Source of the DNA: Chondrosia reniformis
Taxonomy: Eukaryota; Porifera; Demospongiae; Chondrillida; Chondrillidae
DNA length: 64,000 nt
Direction of reading: 5' to 3'
NCBI GenBank assembly: GCA_947172415.1
Contig: OX359202.1
Span: 3,694,001-3,758,000 of the forward strand
The notes beneath the pieces are model-generated. The model was not told where the DNA came from. It saw nothing but the letters and a program-made list of their open reading frames with translations, and did no database searches. How positions within the stretch are numbered: position 1 is the first letter of the stretch; each line of letters begins with the position of its first letter. The position numbers and the translations under genes are program-made. This document shows, one piece after another, positions 38,248-52,097 of this stretch.

Positions 38248-38417
38248 CGTAACCCAGTGAATCTGCCAGACTGGGGTTAGCCCATGCTGACAGGGAGTCT
38301 GATTTAGTCACAGGATGCCACATGAGGGGCTAAGCACCCTGCTCCATCGGGGGGTTGAACTGGACAATACACATCCTCTTGTCAGCTCGGAACCACAGCC
38401 TCCAATTCCCACGACTG
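38248..38417 (-). other. 5' leader of the R2-like element
   Basis: GC-richer untranslated leader of about 170 bp. R2 elements often carry a self-cleaving HDV-like ribozyme here. Inspection did not give a convincing nested double-pseudoknot, so none is called. Confidence 0.4.
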
Positions 38418-41400
38418 ACACCTACTACATATAAATACTTAAAAAAATATAACTAGTTTAAATAAATAGTGCATCCACATAATACATACAACTAGTACTT
38501 AAAACTAGTAAATACAACTAGAAACTAGTACATACAACAAGTATATACATAAAATATAGTACATTTAACTAGTACATACGACTGGAAAATACATACAACT
38601 AATACATACAACTGGTACGTTAAATTACTAGGTACAACTAGTTCATACAACTAGTAACTAGCACATATGACTATTTCATGCGACTAGTACATATAACTAG
38701 TACATACAACTAGTACTTACAAACAGTTCATAAAACTGGTATATAGCTAATACAAAGAACTAGAGCATACATCTTGTTCATACAACTGGTTCATATCTAG
38801 TATAAACAACTAGCATATACAACCAGTACATAGAATTAGTAAATACAACCAGTTAATACAGCTAGTACATACAAGTAGTACATATACTGAGTACATACAC
38901 ATACGTACAACTAGTATATATAACTAGTACAAACAACTAGTACGTACACTCAGTACATACATATGTAACGAGTACATATAAGTAGTACATACAATTAGTA
39001 CATACAACTAGTACATATAAATAGTACATACAACTAATAAATAACACAATTACACAAAACTGGTACATACAACTAGTACATAAAACTGGTTCTTATAACT
39101 GGTACATACAACTAGTGTCTAGTATATACAACTAGTCCCTCCCTGGTACCTAGTATAATTAGGACTAGAACCTACAACTACTAGTACAAAGAACTAGTAC
39201 GTGCAACTAGTACATACAAAGAGTACATAAAACTAGTTCATAAACCTAGGACATAGTACTAGTTCATACAACTAGTATTTACATTTAGTACGTACAACTA
39301 GTTCATACAACTAGTAACTAGTACATATAACTAGTACATTCAACTAGTACAAATAACTACTACATTCGATTAGTACATACAAATAGTATTGAGTACATAC
39401 AACTAGTACACACAACTAGTACCTAAAACTAGTAAATACAACTAGAAACCATTACATACAACTAGTATATTTATAAAATTAGCACATTTAACTAGTACAT
39501 ACAACTGGTATAAACATATAACTAGTATATAAAACTAGTACATAAAATTAATAGGTATAACTGGTTCATACAACTATTAACTAATACATATAACTAGTAC
39601 ATGCGACAAGTACATACAACTAGTGCATACAACTAGTACATAAAACTAGTTCATAAAACTAGTATATAGCTAGTACAAACAACTAGTACATACACCCAGT
39701 ACATACATATATGTACATACATATATTTACTAGTATCTTGTGCATACAGCTGGTTCATATCTAGTACACACAACTAGTACATACAATGAGTACATGGAAT
39801 TAGTAAATACAGCCAGCTAATACAGCTAGTACATACAAGTAGTACATATACCTAGTACATACACATATATAAATTACATATAAATAGTACGTAAAACTAG
39901 TATATATAACTAGTACAAACAACTAGTACATACACCCAGTACATACATACATGTACATACATATATTTACTAGTACATACAATTAGTACATACAACTAGT
40001 ACATAAAACTAGTACATATAATTAGTACATCCAACTACTTACTAGTAAATACAACTAGAACATAAAACTAGTGACATACAATTTGTGAATAGAACTAGAA
40101 TACACAACAAGTACAAACAACTAGTGTATAGAACTAGTTACTAGTACATACAACTAGTACATACAAATAGTAACTAAAACTAGTAAGTATAACTAGTACT
40201 TACAACAATTACACTCAACTAGTACATAAAACCAGTACATAAAACTAGTACCTACAACTAGTACATACAACTAGTACATACAACTAATTATTACAACTGT
40301 TAAATATAATTAGTACATACACCAATTACACACAACTACTACCTGCAACTAGTTCATATAACTACATACAACTACTACTTACAACTAGTACATACAACTA
40401 GTACATACAACTAGTACTTACAACTAGTACTTACAACTAGTACATACAACTGGTACATACAATTAGATCACACAACTACAACTACAAGTAGTACATATTA
40501 CCAGGGCATAAAAGTTTCACATACAACTAGTACACACAAATAGTACACATAACTAGTTCTATATAGTACCTACAACTAGTACATATAACTAGTACATACA
40601 ACTAGTATTTAAAACTAGTTCATACAACTAATGCATACAGCTACTCCATAGAACTAGTACATACAACTAGTACGTACAACTAATACATGCATCTAGTGCA
40701 TACAACCACCACTAGAACTAGTACATAGAACTAGTATATATAACTAATACATATAACTAGTACATACAACTAGTACATATAACCAGCACATACAAATATA
40801 ACTAGTACATATAAACATACATAAAACCATAATATACTACTAGTCCATACAATTAGTAAATACAACTGGTACATACAACTAGCATATAACTATTACATAC
40901 AATTAGTACATACAATTACAACATGCAACTACTACTAACAATTCAAAACATACAACTAGAAACTCCAGCTGGTAAATATAACTACTCCTAGTACATACAA
41001 CTAGAACATACAATAGTAACGAATACTTATAACTAGTACATACAACTAGTAACTACAACTGGTAAATATAACAAGTACAAACAACTATTTCAGACAACTA
41101 GTACATCCAAGTAGTACCTACAAGTAGTACATACATATGGTTACAAGTTCATACAACTAGTACATACAACTAAGTACATTCAACTAGCACATAACTAGTA
41201 CATACAACTAGTTACTCGTACATATATACGACTAGTAACTACAACTAGTAAATATGACTAGTACATAGCACAATTACACACGATTAGTACATACAACTAG
41301 TACATATAACTAGTATATAGAACTAGTATATAAAACTAGTATCTAGTACATGAAACTAGTACATAAAACTAGTACATACAATTAGTACATACAACTAGTA

Positions 41401-42411
41401 ACTACAACTAGTAGATATTACTAGTACATACAACAATTACACATAAGTCTTACATACAAGTATTACATATAACTACATAAAGCTAAAACATACAACTAGT
41501 ACATACATTTAGTACATACAGTTAGTTACTAGTACCTACAACTAGTGCATAGAACTAGTACATAGAACTAGTACATACAACTAGTACATATAAGTAGTAA
41601 AATCTACTAGTTGAACTTGTTGAAATATACAACTAATATATACAGCTACTACATACTACTAGTTCATACAACTAGTACATAAAACTTGTACATACAACTA
41701 GTGCTTACAATTAGTACATATAACTAGTGCATCCAAGTAGTACATATAACTAGGATATATACGTATAACTAAAAATACACATATAACTAGTACATAGAAA
41801 GAGTTCATACAACTAATACATACAACTAGTAAAGACAATTAGTGCATGCAACTAGTATACACAAAAAGTAAATTCAACTAATTCATTCAACATGTACATA
41901 TAACGAGTACATACAACTTGGTTCATACAACTAGTGCATGCAACTAGTACATACAACTAGTTCATAACTAATATATACATTCAACTAGTACATTAAAGGA
42001 GGCTATACAACTAGTACACACTACTAGAACATATAACTAATACATACAAATAGTGTACACAACTAGAAACTAGCACATAAAACTTGTATCTAGGACAAAC
42101 AGAATGATTCCATAACACTAGAACATACAACTAGGGCATACACAAATAACTAGTACATATAAATAGTAGTACATACAACTAGTTCATACAACTAGTACAT
42201 ACAACTAGCGCATACAACTGGTACTACAACTAGTACATACAACTAGCACATAAAACGATTCCATTACACTAGAACATACAACTAGTACATACAACGAGTA
42301 CATACAACTAGTACATGCGACTAGTACATAAAACTAGTACATACAACTAGTACATTCAAGTAATACTTACAACTAGTACATACAACTAGTACATTAAACT
42401 AGCGTATTTGA
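38418..42411 (+). repeat. 13-bp satellite array, forward sense, block 11
   Basis: Same satellite, less regular after about 40,000, where the recurrent higher-order words become rare. It ends at the strand switch near 42,402-42,412, where the non-satellite word GCGTATTTGATG lies. No gene is seen. Confidence 0.92.
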
Positions 42412-43887
42412 TGTTTGTCCTAGTTATATTTTCTAGTTGTAGTTAGTGGCTGCATGTATTAGTTGTATGTACTAGTTGTATGTACTAGTTGTAAGTTCAA
42501 GTTGTATGTACTTCTAATATGTACTAGTTGTATGTACTAGTTGTATATACTAGTGCTTATGTACTGATATGTACTACTCGCCAGCACAAGATGTGTGTTA
42601 TTATTGAATGTACTAGTTATATTTACTAGTTGTAGTTACTGGTTTTAGTTACTTGTTGTATGTATTAGTTGTTAGTGCTAGTTGTATGTAAAAGTTGTAT
42701 GTACTTTTTGTGTGTTCTAGTTGTACGTTCTATTAACTGGTTGTATGTACTAATTGTGTGTACTAGTTGTATGTGCAACTTCTATGAACTGGTTATATGT
42801 ATTAGTACTATGTACTAGTTGTAGAACTAGTTGTATGTACTAGTTATATGTAATAGTTGTATATACTACTAAATTGTTCAATGTATTAGTTGTATGTGCT
42901 AGTTATGTGTACTAGTTTTATGCACTAGTTGTATGTTCTAGTTGTATGCACTAGTTGTATGTACTAGTTGTAAATACTAGTAGGTGGTTGTATGTACAAT
43001 TTATACGTACTAGTTGTATGTACTAGTTGTATGTATAGTTGTGTGTACTAGTAACTAGTTGGATGTACTAGTTAGATGTACTAGTTGTATGTACAAGTTT
43101 TATGTACTAGTTGTAGGTACTAGTTGTATGTATTAGTTGTATGTAGTTATATGTCCTATTTGAATGTACCAGTTGTGTGTAATTTTTGTATACTAGTTAT
43201 ATTTACTAGTTGTAGTTACAAGTTGTATGAAGATGTGGTATGTAAAAGGTGTATATATAGTAACTAGTTGTATGCACTAGTTGTATTTACTACTTGTATT
43301 TACTACTTGTATGTACTAGTAACAATCTTTATTTACTAGTTGTATGTAGAAGTTGTAGTTATATGTACTAGTTGTATGAACGAGTTTTGTGTAATTTTTT
43401 TTGTAACAGTTATATTTTCTAGTTGTAGTTAGTAGTTGTATGTAATTATTGTAAGTACTAGTTGTAAGTACTAGTTGTAAGAACTAGTTGTATGTACTAG
43501 TTGTATGTACTAGTTGTATGGACTAGTTGTATGTAGTTATATGTACTACTTGCTTGCACTAGTTGTGTGTTATTGTTGTATGTACTAGTAATATTTACTA
43601 GTTGTAGTTACTAGTTGAATGTACTAGCTGTTTGTACAAGTTGTATGTTGTAGTAACTAGTTCTGTGTACCAGTTGTATGTACTATTTGTGTGTTCTAGT
43701 TGTAAGTACTAGTAACTAGTAGTGTATACTAATTGTTTGTACTAGTTGTATGTGAAACTTATATGTATAGTTTTTATGTAGGAGTTCTCTATACTAGTTG
43801 TAGTACTAGTTGTATGTACTAGTTGTATGGGGTAGCTGTATGTACTAGTTGTATGAACTAGTAACTAATTGTATGTACTAGTTGTAT
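42412..43887 (-). repeat. 13-bp satellite array, reverse sense, block 12
   Basis: The unit here reads TGTATGTACTAGT on the plus strand, the reverse complement of the preceding block. The base composition flips from A-rich to T-rich. The right edge is the short palindrome GTTCTAGAAC at about 43,886-43,895. Confidence 0.93.
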
Positions 43888-46657
43888 GTACTAGTTCTAG
43901 AACCTACAAATAGTACATACAATTAGCACATACAACAAGTACTTTCAACTAGTACATATAACAATTAGGGTTAGTATATATGAATAGTGCATAAACATAG
44001 TACATACAACTAGAAACTAGTACATTTAACTAGTACATACAACTGGTATATACATACAACTAGTACATACAGTTAGCGCATACAATTAGTACATGTAACT
44101 AGTTCACACACATATAAATAGTACATGCAAAAAGTAAACACAACTAGTACATACAACTAGTATCTAGTACATACAACTAGAACATACAACGAGTACATAG
44201 TTAGTACATACAACTAGTATATACATGCAACTAGTACACAGAATGTGTAAATACAATTTGCACATGCAATTATTGTATACAACTGAAACCTATAACAAGT
44301 ACCTAAAACTAGTAAATATAGCTAGTTCTAGTATATACAACTAGTACATACAACTAGTACTTTCAACTAGTACATATAACTAGTACACACACCTACTACA
44401 TATAACAAATACATAAAAATATAACCAGTTCAAATAAATAGTGCATCCAAATAGTACATGCAACTAGTGCCTAAAACTAATACAACTAGAAACCAGTATA
44501 TACAACTAGTATATATATAAAATTAGTACATTAAACTGGTACATACATCTGGCATATACATACAACTAATATACACCTAGTTCATAAAATTAATAGATAC
44601 AACTATTTCATTAAACTAGAAACAAATACATATAACTAGTACATGCGATTTGTACATACAACTAATACATACAACTAGTACATTAAACTAGCTCATAAAA
44701 CTAGTATATAGCTAGAACAAAGAACTAGTGCATACATCTTGTACATACAACTGGTTGATATCTAGTATATACAAGTAGTAAATACAACTAGTACATACAA
44801 TTAGTACATAGAATTAGTAAATACAACCAGGTAATACAGCTAGTACATACAAGTAGTACATATACCTAGTACATACACACATATATAGTACATATAAATA
44901 GTACATGCAACTAGTATATATAACTAGTACCCACAACTAGTACATACACCCATTACATACAAATGTAACGAGTACATATAAGCAGTACATACAACTAGTA
45001 CATACAACTAGTACATATAAATAGTACATACAACTAATACATACAACAATTACACAAATCTGGTACATACAACTAGGATATATAACTAGTACATACAACT
45101 AGTACCTACAACTAGTGTCTAGTATACACAACAAGTACCTCCGTAGTGCCCAGTATAATTAGGACTAGAACTTACAACTAGTATATATTACTAGTACATA
45201 AAACTAGTACATGCAACTAGTACATATAACTAGTACATAAAACTATTATATTTGAATAGTATATACACATATAACTACTACATAAATTCAGTATATACAA
45301 CTAGTACAGAAAACAATAACACAAAACTGGTACATACAACTAGGATATATAACTAGTACATACAACTAGTGTCTAGTATATACAACTAGTACCTCCCTAG
45401 TACCTAGTATAATTAGGACTAGAACCTACAACTAGTATATATTACTAGTACATACAACTAGTACATGCAACTAGTACATATAACTAGTACATATAACTAT
45501 TACATTTGAATAGTACATGCACATATAACTACTACATAAATTTAGTATATACAACTAGTACAGAAAACTAGTTCACACAAACAAACAAGTAGTTCATAGA
45601 ACTAGTTCATGCCTCGTACCTAGTATAACTTGTACGAGAACCTAAAACTAGTTCAAACATCTAGTACACACAACTAGTACTTACAATTAGGCACGTACAA
45701 CTAGTACATACAACAATTACACACTACTTATACATTCAACTAGTACAAATGACTACTACATTCGACTAGTACATACAAATAGTTTTGAGTACATACGACT
45801 AGTACATACAACTAGTGCATACAATTAGTACACACATATAGTACATACAGCTAGTAAATATAACTAGTACATACTACTAGTACATAAAGCTAGTACATAT
45901 AACTGGTACATATAACTAGTACATATAAACAGTACCCACAACTAGGTCATAAAACTAGTTCATACAACTAGTACATGCAACAAGTATCGAGTACATACAA
46001 CTAGAACTTACCTAGTAAATAGTATAACTAGTACAAGAATCAACAACTGGTATATACACATAGTGCATACAACTAGTACTTACAACTAGCACATACAACT
46101 AGAAACTAGTAAATACTAGTAGTTCATAGAACAAGTATATAATACTATATTGAACATACAACTTGAATATACATCTACAACAAAGCTAATATTAACAACT
46201 AGTATATACATATAACTAGTACATACAACTGGTACATAACGAGTACACACCACTAGTACATACCAATAGAACAAACATTTAGTAAATACAATTATTACAT
46301 AAAACTTTTACATACAGCTAGTACACTACAACTACTAAATATAACTGGACTAGTGAATACAACTAGTACAAACAACTAGTACATACAACTTATACATGCA
46401 ACTAGTACATAAAACTAGCACATTCAACTAGTCTATACATCTACGACAAAAAGCTAGGACATATAACTAGTACATACACCTACTGCATATAACTAGTAAG
46501 TACACATACCTTGTAATTATAAATAGTACATGCAACTAGTACATACAACTAGTACATAACTACTACACACAACTAGGAAAAACAACTAGGACATATAAAT
46601 AGTACATACACCTACTACATATAACTAGTACATACATATTTACCTAATAATTATAAA
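43888..46657 (+). repeat. 13-bp satellite array, forward sense, block 13
   Basis: Forward sense returns for about 2.8 kb, with the higher-order words seen in the left half (for example AAACAAACAAGTAGTTCATAG at about 45,580). A tandem duplication with an offset of 267 bp begins at 45,061 and 45,328. No gene is seen. Confidence 0.92.
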
Positions 46658-46981
46658 TAGGTGTATGTACTAGTTGTATGTTCTAGATGTTTGAACTAGT
46701 TTTAGGTTCTAGTTCAAGTTATACTAGGTACTAAGAATGTACTAGTTCTATGAACTACTTGTTTGTTTGTGTGAACTAGTTTTCTGTACTAGTTGTATAT
46801 ATTAAATTTATGTACTAGTTATATGTGTATGTACTAGTCATATGTACTATTTATAAGTAGCAGTTATATTTATGTAGTAGTTATATGTTTGAGAAGTAGT
46901 TATATATTCTAATTGTATGCAGTAACTGTATGTACTAGTTGTATTACTATTTATATTTACAAGGTATATGTGTATTTACTA
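46658..46981 (-). repeat. 13-bp satellite array, reverse sense, block 14
   Basis: The strand switch lies at about 46,657, between ATTATAAATAG and GTGTATGTAC. Reverse-sense satellite runs to the second LINE tail and includes the inverted word CTTGTTTGTTTGTGTGAAC near 46,764. Confidence 0.9.
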
Positions 46982-47188
46982 ATGGACAGGATGAGAAGCG
47001 ATGACATTAGAGAGAGACTGAGGCAAGAAGATGTTATAGATACTGTAATAAGAAAGAAGAAGCAATGGATGAAGAAGATTGAAGAGATGCCAGAAGAGAG
47101 ACTAGTGTAGACGGTGTATATAGAGGAGCTGCCAGGAAAGAGACCAAGAGGGAGACCGCGGAAAAGATGGGAAGATGACTTGAATTAA
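46982..47188 (+). pseudogene. LINE reverse transcriptase C-terminal tail, copy 2, with stop
   Basis: The frame reads DRMRSDDIRERLRQEDVID and EEMPEERLV, then an in-frame TAG at 47,107-47,109. It continues after the stop as VYIEELPGKRPRGRPRKRW to TAA at 47,186-47,188. Copy 1 has a lysine codon at the stop position. The two copies differ at many residues, so they are not recent sisters. Confidence 0.85.
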
Positions 47189-47341
47189 TGATAAAACTTA
47201 TACAGAACTGTGCATGCATATATCTAAGTTCGTATATCTTTATTTTAAAGCAAAAGGTCCAGTAGGTATTATAACAATATGTATTCTGGCTACCTCCTGC
47301 ATAGGAGAAACGCTGTTGTGATTGATTGATTGATTGATTGA
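46982..47341 (+). mobile_element. LINE 3' end with hairpin and GATT tail, copy 2
   Basis: Second, more 5'-truncated copy of the LINE at 34,362. It has the coding end, a 3' UTR, the same hairpin CTCCT-GCAT-AGGAG (47,294-47,307) and a tail of five GATT units. It lies on the plus strand within reverse-sense satellite. Confidence 0.85.
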
Positions 47342-50300
47342 TGTGTATTTACTAGTTATATGTAGCTTATGTATGTACTGGTTATATATCCTAGTTGTTT
47401 GTCCTAGTTGTGTGTACTAGTTGAATGTACTAGTTATATGTACTAGTTACTAGTTGTATGAACTAGTTGTACGTACTAATTGTAAATACTAGTTGTATGA
47501 ACTAGTTGTATGTACTAGTTGTATGTACTAGTTGCATGTACTGGTTATATGTACTAGTTAATAGTTGTATGAACTAATTGTACGACCTAATTGTAAATAC
47601 TAGATGGATGAACTAGTTAAATGCACTAGTTTTATGTATATATCACTTGTATGTTCTAGTTTCTAGTTGCATGTACTAGTTTTATGTACTAGTTATATAT
47701 TCTATATGGATGCACTATTCATATTGTACTATTTAAATATTTATGTACTAATTATATGTATTAAGTGTGTACTAGTTATAGGTCCTAGTTTTATGTACAC
47801 GTTCTATGTACTAGTAGTTGTATGAACTACTTGCATGTACTATGTTTATGTACTATTTATATGTACTAGTTATATTTTTAATTATTTGTTATATGTGGTA
47901 GATTTGTGTACGAGGTATATGTACTCATTGCAAGTACTAGTTGTATGTACTAATTGTATGGACCAGTACTAGTTATATTTACTAGTTGTATGTCCTAGTT
48001 GTATGTTTATACTAGTTGTATGTACTAACTATGTACTCGCTGTATGTTCTAGTTGTATGTACTAGTTGTATGAACAAGTGGTAGGTTCTTGTACTAGTTA
48101 CTAGGTGCTAGGAAGGTATTAGTTGTGTGTAGTAGATACTAGTTGTATGTACTAGTTGTATGTACTAGTTGTATGTACTAGTTGTATGTACTATTTATAA
48201 TTATTAGGTAAAGTGTATGTACTAGTTATATGTAGAAGGTGTACTATTTATATATCCTAGTTGTTTTTCCTAGTTGTATGTAGTAGTTATGTACTAGTTG
48301 TATATACAAGTTGTACGTTCTAGTATTTTGTACTCATTCTGTGAGCTAGTTGTATATATTAGTTTCTAGTTGTATGTACTAGTTTAATGTACTAGTTGTA
48401 TGTACTAGTTGTATATACTATTTACAATTACAAGGAATGTGTATGTACTAGTTATATGTCTAAGCTGTTTGTCGTAGTTGTATGGACTAGTTGAATGTAC
48501 TAGTCTTATGTACTAATTGTATGTGCTATATGTGTGTACTATTAGGTATATACTAGCAGTAATAACTATTTTTATGTACTGGTTATGTACCAGTTGTACG
48601 TAATAGTTGTTTTTATATACTATTTGCTAATATTAGCTATGTACTAGATGTATATTCAAGTTGTATGTTCTGTATTGTATTATGTACTCGTTCTATGAAT
48701 TAGTAGTGTTTACTAGTTTCTAGTTGTATGTACTAGTTGTAAGTAGTAGTTGTATGTACTAGTTGTAAGTAGTAGTTGTATGGACTATGTGTATGTACCA
48801 GTTGTTGATTCTTGTACTAGTTATACTATGTACTAGTTAGGTTCTAATTGTATGTACCAGATACTTGTTGGATGTAATAGTTGTATGAACTAGTTTATGT
48901 ACTAGTAGTATATACTAGTTGTATTTTCTAGCTGTATGTACTATTTTTGTGTACTAATTGTATGCACTAGTTGTATGTACTAGTTGTATGTTCTAGTACT
49001 AGTTAAGCCAGGTACCAGGTAGGTACTATATAGTTATATGTACTGGTAACTACTTGTGTGTACTTGTTATATAAAGTAGTTATATGACCTAGTTGTATAT
49101 ACCAGTTGCATGTCCTAGTTGTATATACCAGTTATAAGTCCTAGCTGATTGTACTATTTACTACTTTTATGTACAAGTTGTGTGGAGTAGTTCAATGTAC
49201 TAGTTGTATGTTTTGGTTACTATTTGTATGTACTAGTTATAAGTACTAATTATATCTACTAATTGTATATACAAGTTGCATATTCTAATTGCATGTACAT
49301 ATTGTGCGTACTAGTTTAATGTACTAGTTGTACGTACTCGTTTCTAGTTGTTAGTAGTAGTTGTATGTACTAGTTTTATGTTCTAGTTTCAGTTATATGT
49401 ACTAGTTGTGGGTACTAGTTGTATTTATTAGTTGCAAGTACGATTCGTATGTCCTATTTGCATGTACTAGTTGTATGTACTGGTTAATAGTTGTATAGTT
49501 TAGTTGTATGTACTAGTCGTATGTACTAATTGTATGTACAAATTGTATATACTAGGTGTATGTAGTAGTTGTATGTTCTAATTGTTTGAACTAGTTCTAT
49601 GTACTAATTTTATGTACTAGTTATGTACTAGTTATATGACCTAGTTTTAAGTACTAGTTCTGGGTACTCTTTGTATTTTCTAGTTGTATGTACTAGTTGT
49701 ATGTACTAGGTGTATGTAGTAGGTGTATGTTGTAATTGTTTGAACTAGTTCTATGTACTAATTGTATGTGCTAGGTACGTAGAAGTTACTAGTTTCTAGT
49801 TGTTGTACCACTTATATGTAGTAGATGTATGTAGTAGTTGTATGTTCTAATTGTTTTAATTAGTTCTTTGTACTAATTGTATGTACTAGGTGTGTAGTAG
49901 TTACTAGTTTCTAGTGGTATGTTCTAGTTGTTAGTAATAGTTGTATGTACTCAATACTAATTGTATGCACTATTTGTATGTACTAGTTGTATGTACTAGT
50001 TGTATGTACTATTGACTAGTCGTAAGTACTAGAAATTTGAACTCCTAGTACAAGTTATACTAGGTACTAGGAATGTACTAGTTCTATGAATTCCTTGTTT
50101 GTTGTGTGAACCAGTTTACTGTACTAGTTGTAAGTACTAAATTTATGTACTACATATATGTGTATGTACTAGTCATATGTAATAGTTATATGTACTAGTT
50201 GCATGTACTAGTTGCATGTACTAGTAGTATTTACTAGTTGTAGGTTCTAGTCCTAATTATAGTAGGTACTAGGGAGGTACTAGTTGTATATACTACACAC

Positions 50301-51345
50301 TAGTTGTATGTACTAGTTATATGTACTAGTTATATGTACTAGTGTATGTCACAGTTTTGTGTTATTGTTGTATGGACTAGTTGTATGTACTATATATATG
50401 TACTAGTTGTATGTACTAGTAGTATGTACTACTTATATATACTTGTTACATTTGCATTTACTGGGTGTATGTACTAGTTGTTTGAACTATTTATATATAC
50501 TAGTTATACGTACTATATATATATACTATATATATGTGTATGTACTAGGTATATGTACTACTTGTATGTACTACCTGTATTAGCTGTTTGTATGTACTAA
50601 TTCAATGAACTATTTGTATGTACTGGATATGAACCAGTTGTATGTACAAGATGTATGCACTAGTTCTTTGTACTAGCTATATACTAGTTTTATGAACAAG
50701 TTGTGTGCACTAGCTGTTTGTACTAGTTGTATGGACTAGTCGCATGTACTAGTTGTATGTACTAGTTACTAGTTGTATGAACTAGTTGTACCTATTAATT
50801 TTATGTACTAGTTGTATGTACTAGTTGTATGTATATACCAGTTGTATGTACTAGTTAAAAGTACTAATTTTATATATATACTAGTTGTATATAATAGTTT
50901 CTAGTTGTATTTACTAGTTATGTGTACTAGTTGAAAGTGCTAGTTGTATGTATTACTTGTATGTACTAGAACTCGCTATATTTACTAGTTGTATATACTA
51001 ATTGTAAGTACTATATAGTTGTATGTGCTAGGTGTGTGTACTATTTGGTATGTACCATTCATATGTGTGTCTACTAGTTATTTGTACTAGTTGTATTCGT
51101 TAGCTGTATGTACTAGTTGTATGTACTATTTACATTTACTAGGTATAGGTGTATGTACTAGTTATATGTTAGTAGGTGTATGGACTAGTTATATGTCCTA
51201 GTTGTGTGTACTAGTTGCATTCACTAGTTGTATGTACTAGTCGAATGTACTAGTCGCATGTACTAATTATATTTACTAGTTACTAATTTTATGAACTAGT
51301 TGTACCTATGAATTTTATGATTACTAGTTGTATGTACTATTTGTA
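47342..51345 (-). repeat. 13-bp satellite array, reverse sense, block 15
   Basis: Reverse-sense satellite. Inverted equivalents of left-half modules are found, for example ATTGTGCGTACTAG near 49,312 (compare CTAGTACGCACAAC at 1,381). No gene is seen. Confidence 0.92.
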
Positions 51346-52097
51346 TCAGAGAGTACGGTAGTGCGCTCTATGTAGGGATGATACCGTTTTTTTTGTTTTC
51401 CCTATACATTTGTATATGAGCGAAAATCTGAAATAGGCTGAAAATCGCCGAAAAAGGCTATGTCTAGTTAAACATAGACCAGCCATGCTATAAACTGGCC
51501 TTTAAGGAAAATGACCATGTTCCGCTGTCAAATGAATGAACTTTGAAATTTCCCATTTTCATTTTCTTCTTCTTCATCTTCTTCTTCATCTTCTTTGCCC
51601 GCTGTAACTAAAAAACGAAATAAGCCTTCGAACTACTACTTAAGCGAAAATACTGTAAATATTCCGAGCTGTATTCTTTTGTAGAAGCCAGAGCGATAAC
51701 GCTATTATTGAGTATGACGATTCTCATGGCCACAGAGTCAAGGCCTCAATAAATTCACCATTTTAATTATGTCATATTCAGTCGATGATTGCGTAACCAA
51801 AATGGGTTTAGAATTTCTAGCTTATGCTCCATAAAAAGTACAGAAATTAGAGAATAATAAAAAATTTCTACAAAAATAGTGAAGATGCAGGGATTACACA
51901 AAAAGCACAGAAACAAGAAAGGGATGTTACACAGTGAAGCATTAGCTATGCATGAATCCTACAAGCAAAGGTGTTATATAATTCATGAATATATAGCTAA
52001 TGCTTCACTGTGTAACATCCCTTTCTTGTTTCTGTGCTTTTTGTGCCATCCCTACACTCTTCACTACTTTTGTAGAAAATGTTTATTATTCTCTTGT
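51346..52097 (+). mobile_element. Foldback element, copy 2
   Basis: Close match to copy 1 (3,305-4,047) along its whole length and in the same orientation, although the surrounding satellite is inverted. It begins TCAGAGAGTACGGTAGTGCG (terminal hairpin with two mismatches), has the CTTCTTCTTCAT tract at about 51,564-51,598, and ends with a palindrome whose arms span about 51,850-51,958 and 51,982-52,095. No protein is encoded. Confidence 0.8.

Larger units (their letters stand above)
34890..38417 (-). mobile_element. R2-like non-LTR retrotransposon, internally deleted
   Basis: A 3.5-kb minus-strand element. From its 5' end (38,417) it has a leader of about 170 bp, an N-terminal region with two Myb-like segments, the very start of a reverse transcriptase, the post-catalytic region, a CCHC finger, a restriction-type nuclease motif and a 3' UTR of about 270 bp. 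The 3' UTR holds a perfect 10-bp stem-loop at 34,928-34,951. The catalytic reverse-transcriptase motifs are absent because of a deletion near 36,560-36,620, and several frameshifts break the frame. CCHC plus PD-(D/E)XK at the C-terminus is the R2-superfamily plan. No poly(A) or microsatellite tail is visible. Confidence 0.8.

Noticed and set aside
38248-38417. Possible HDV-like ribozyme at the 5' end of the R2-like element
   Set aside because: Expected from R2 biology, but a nested double-pseudoknot with a catalytic cytosine could not be drawn convincingly.
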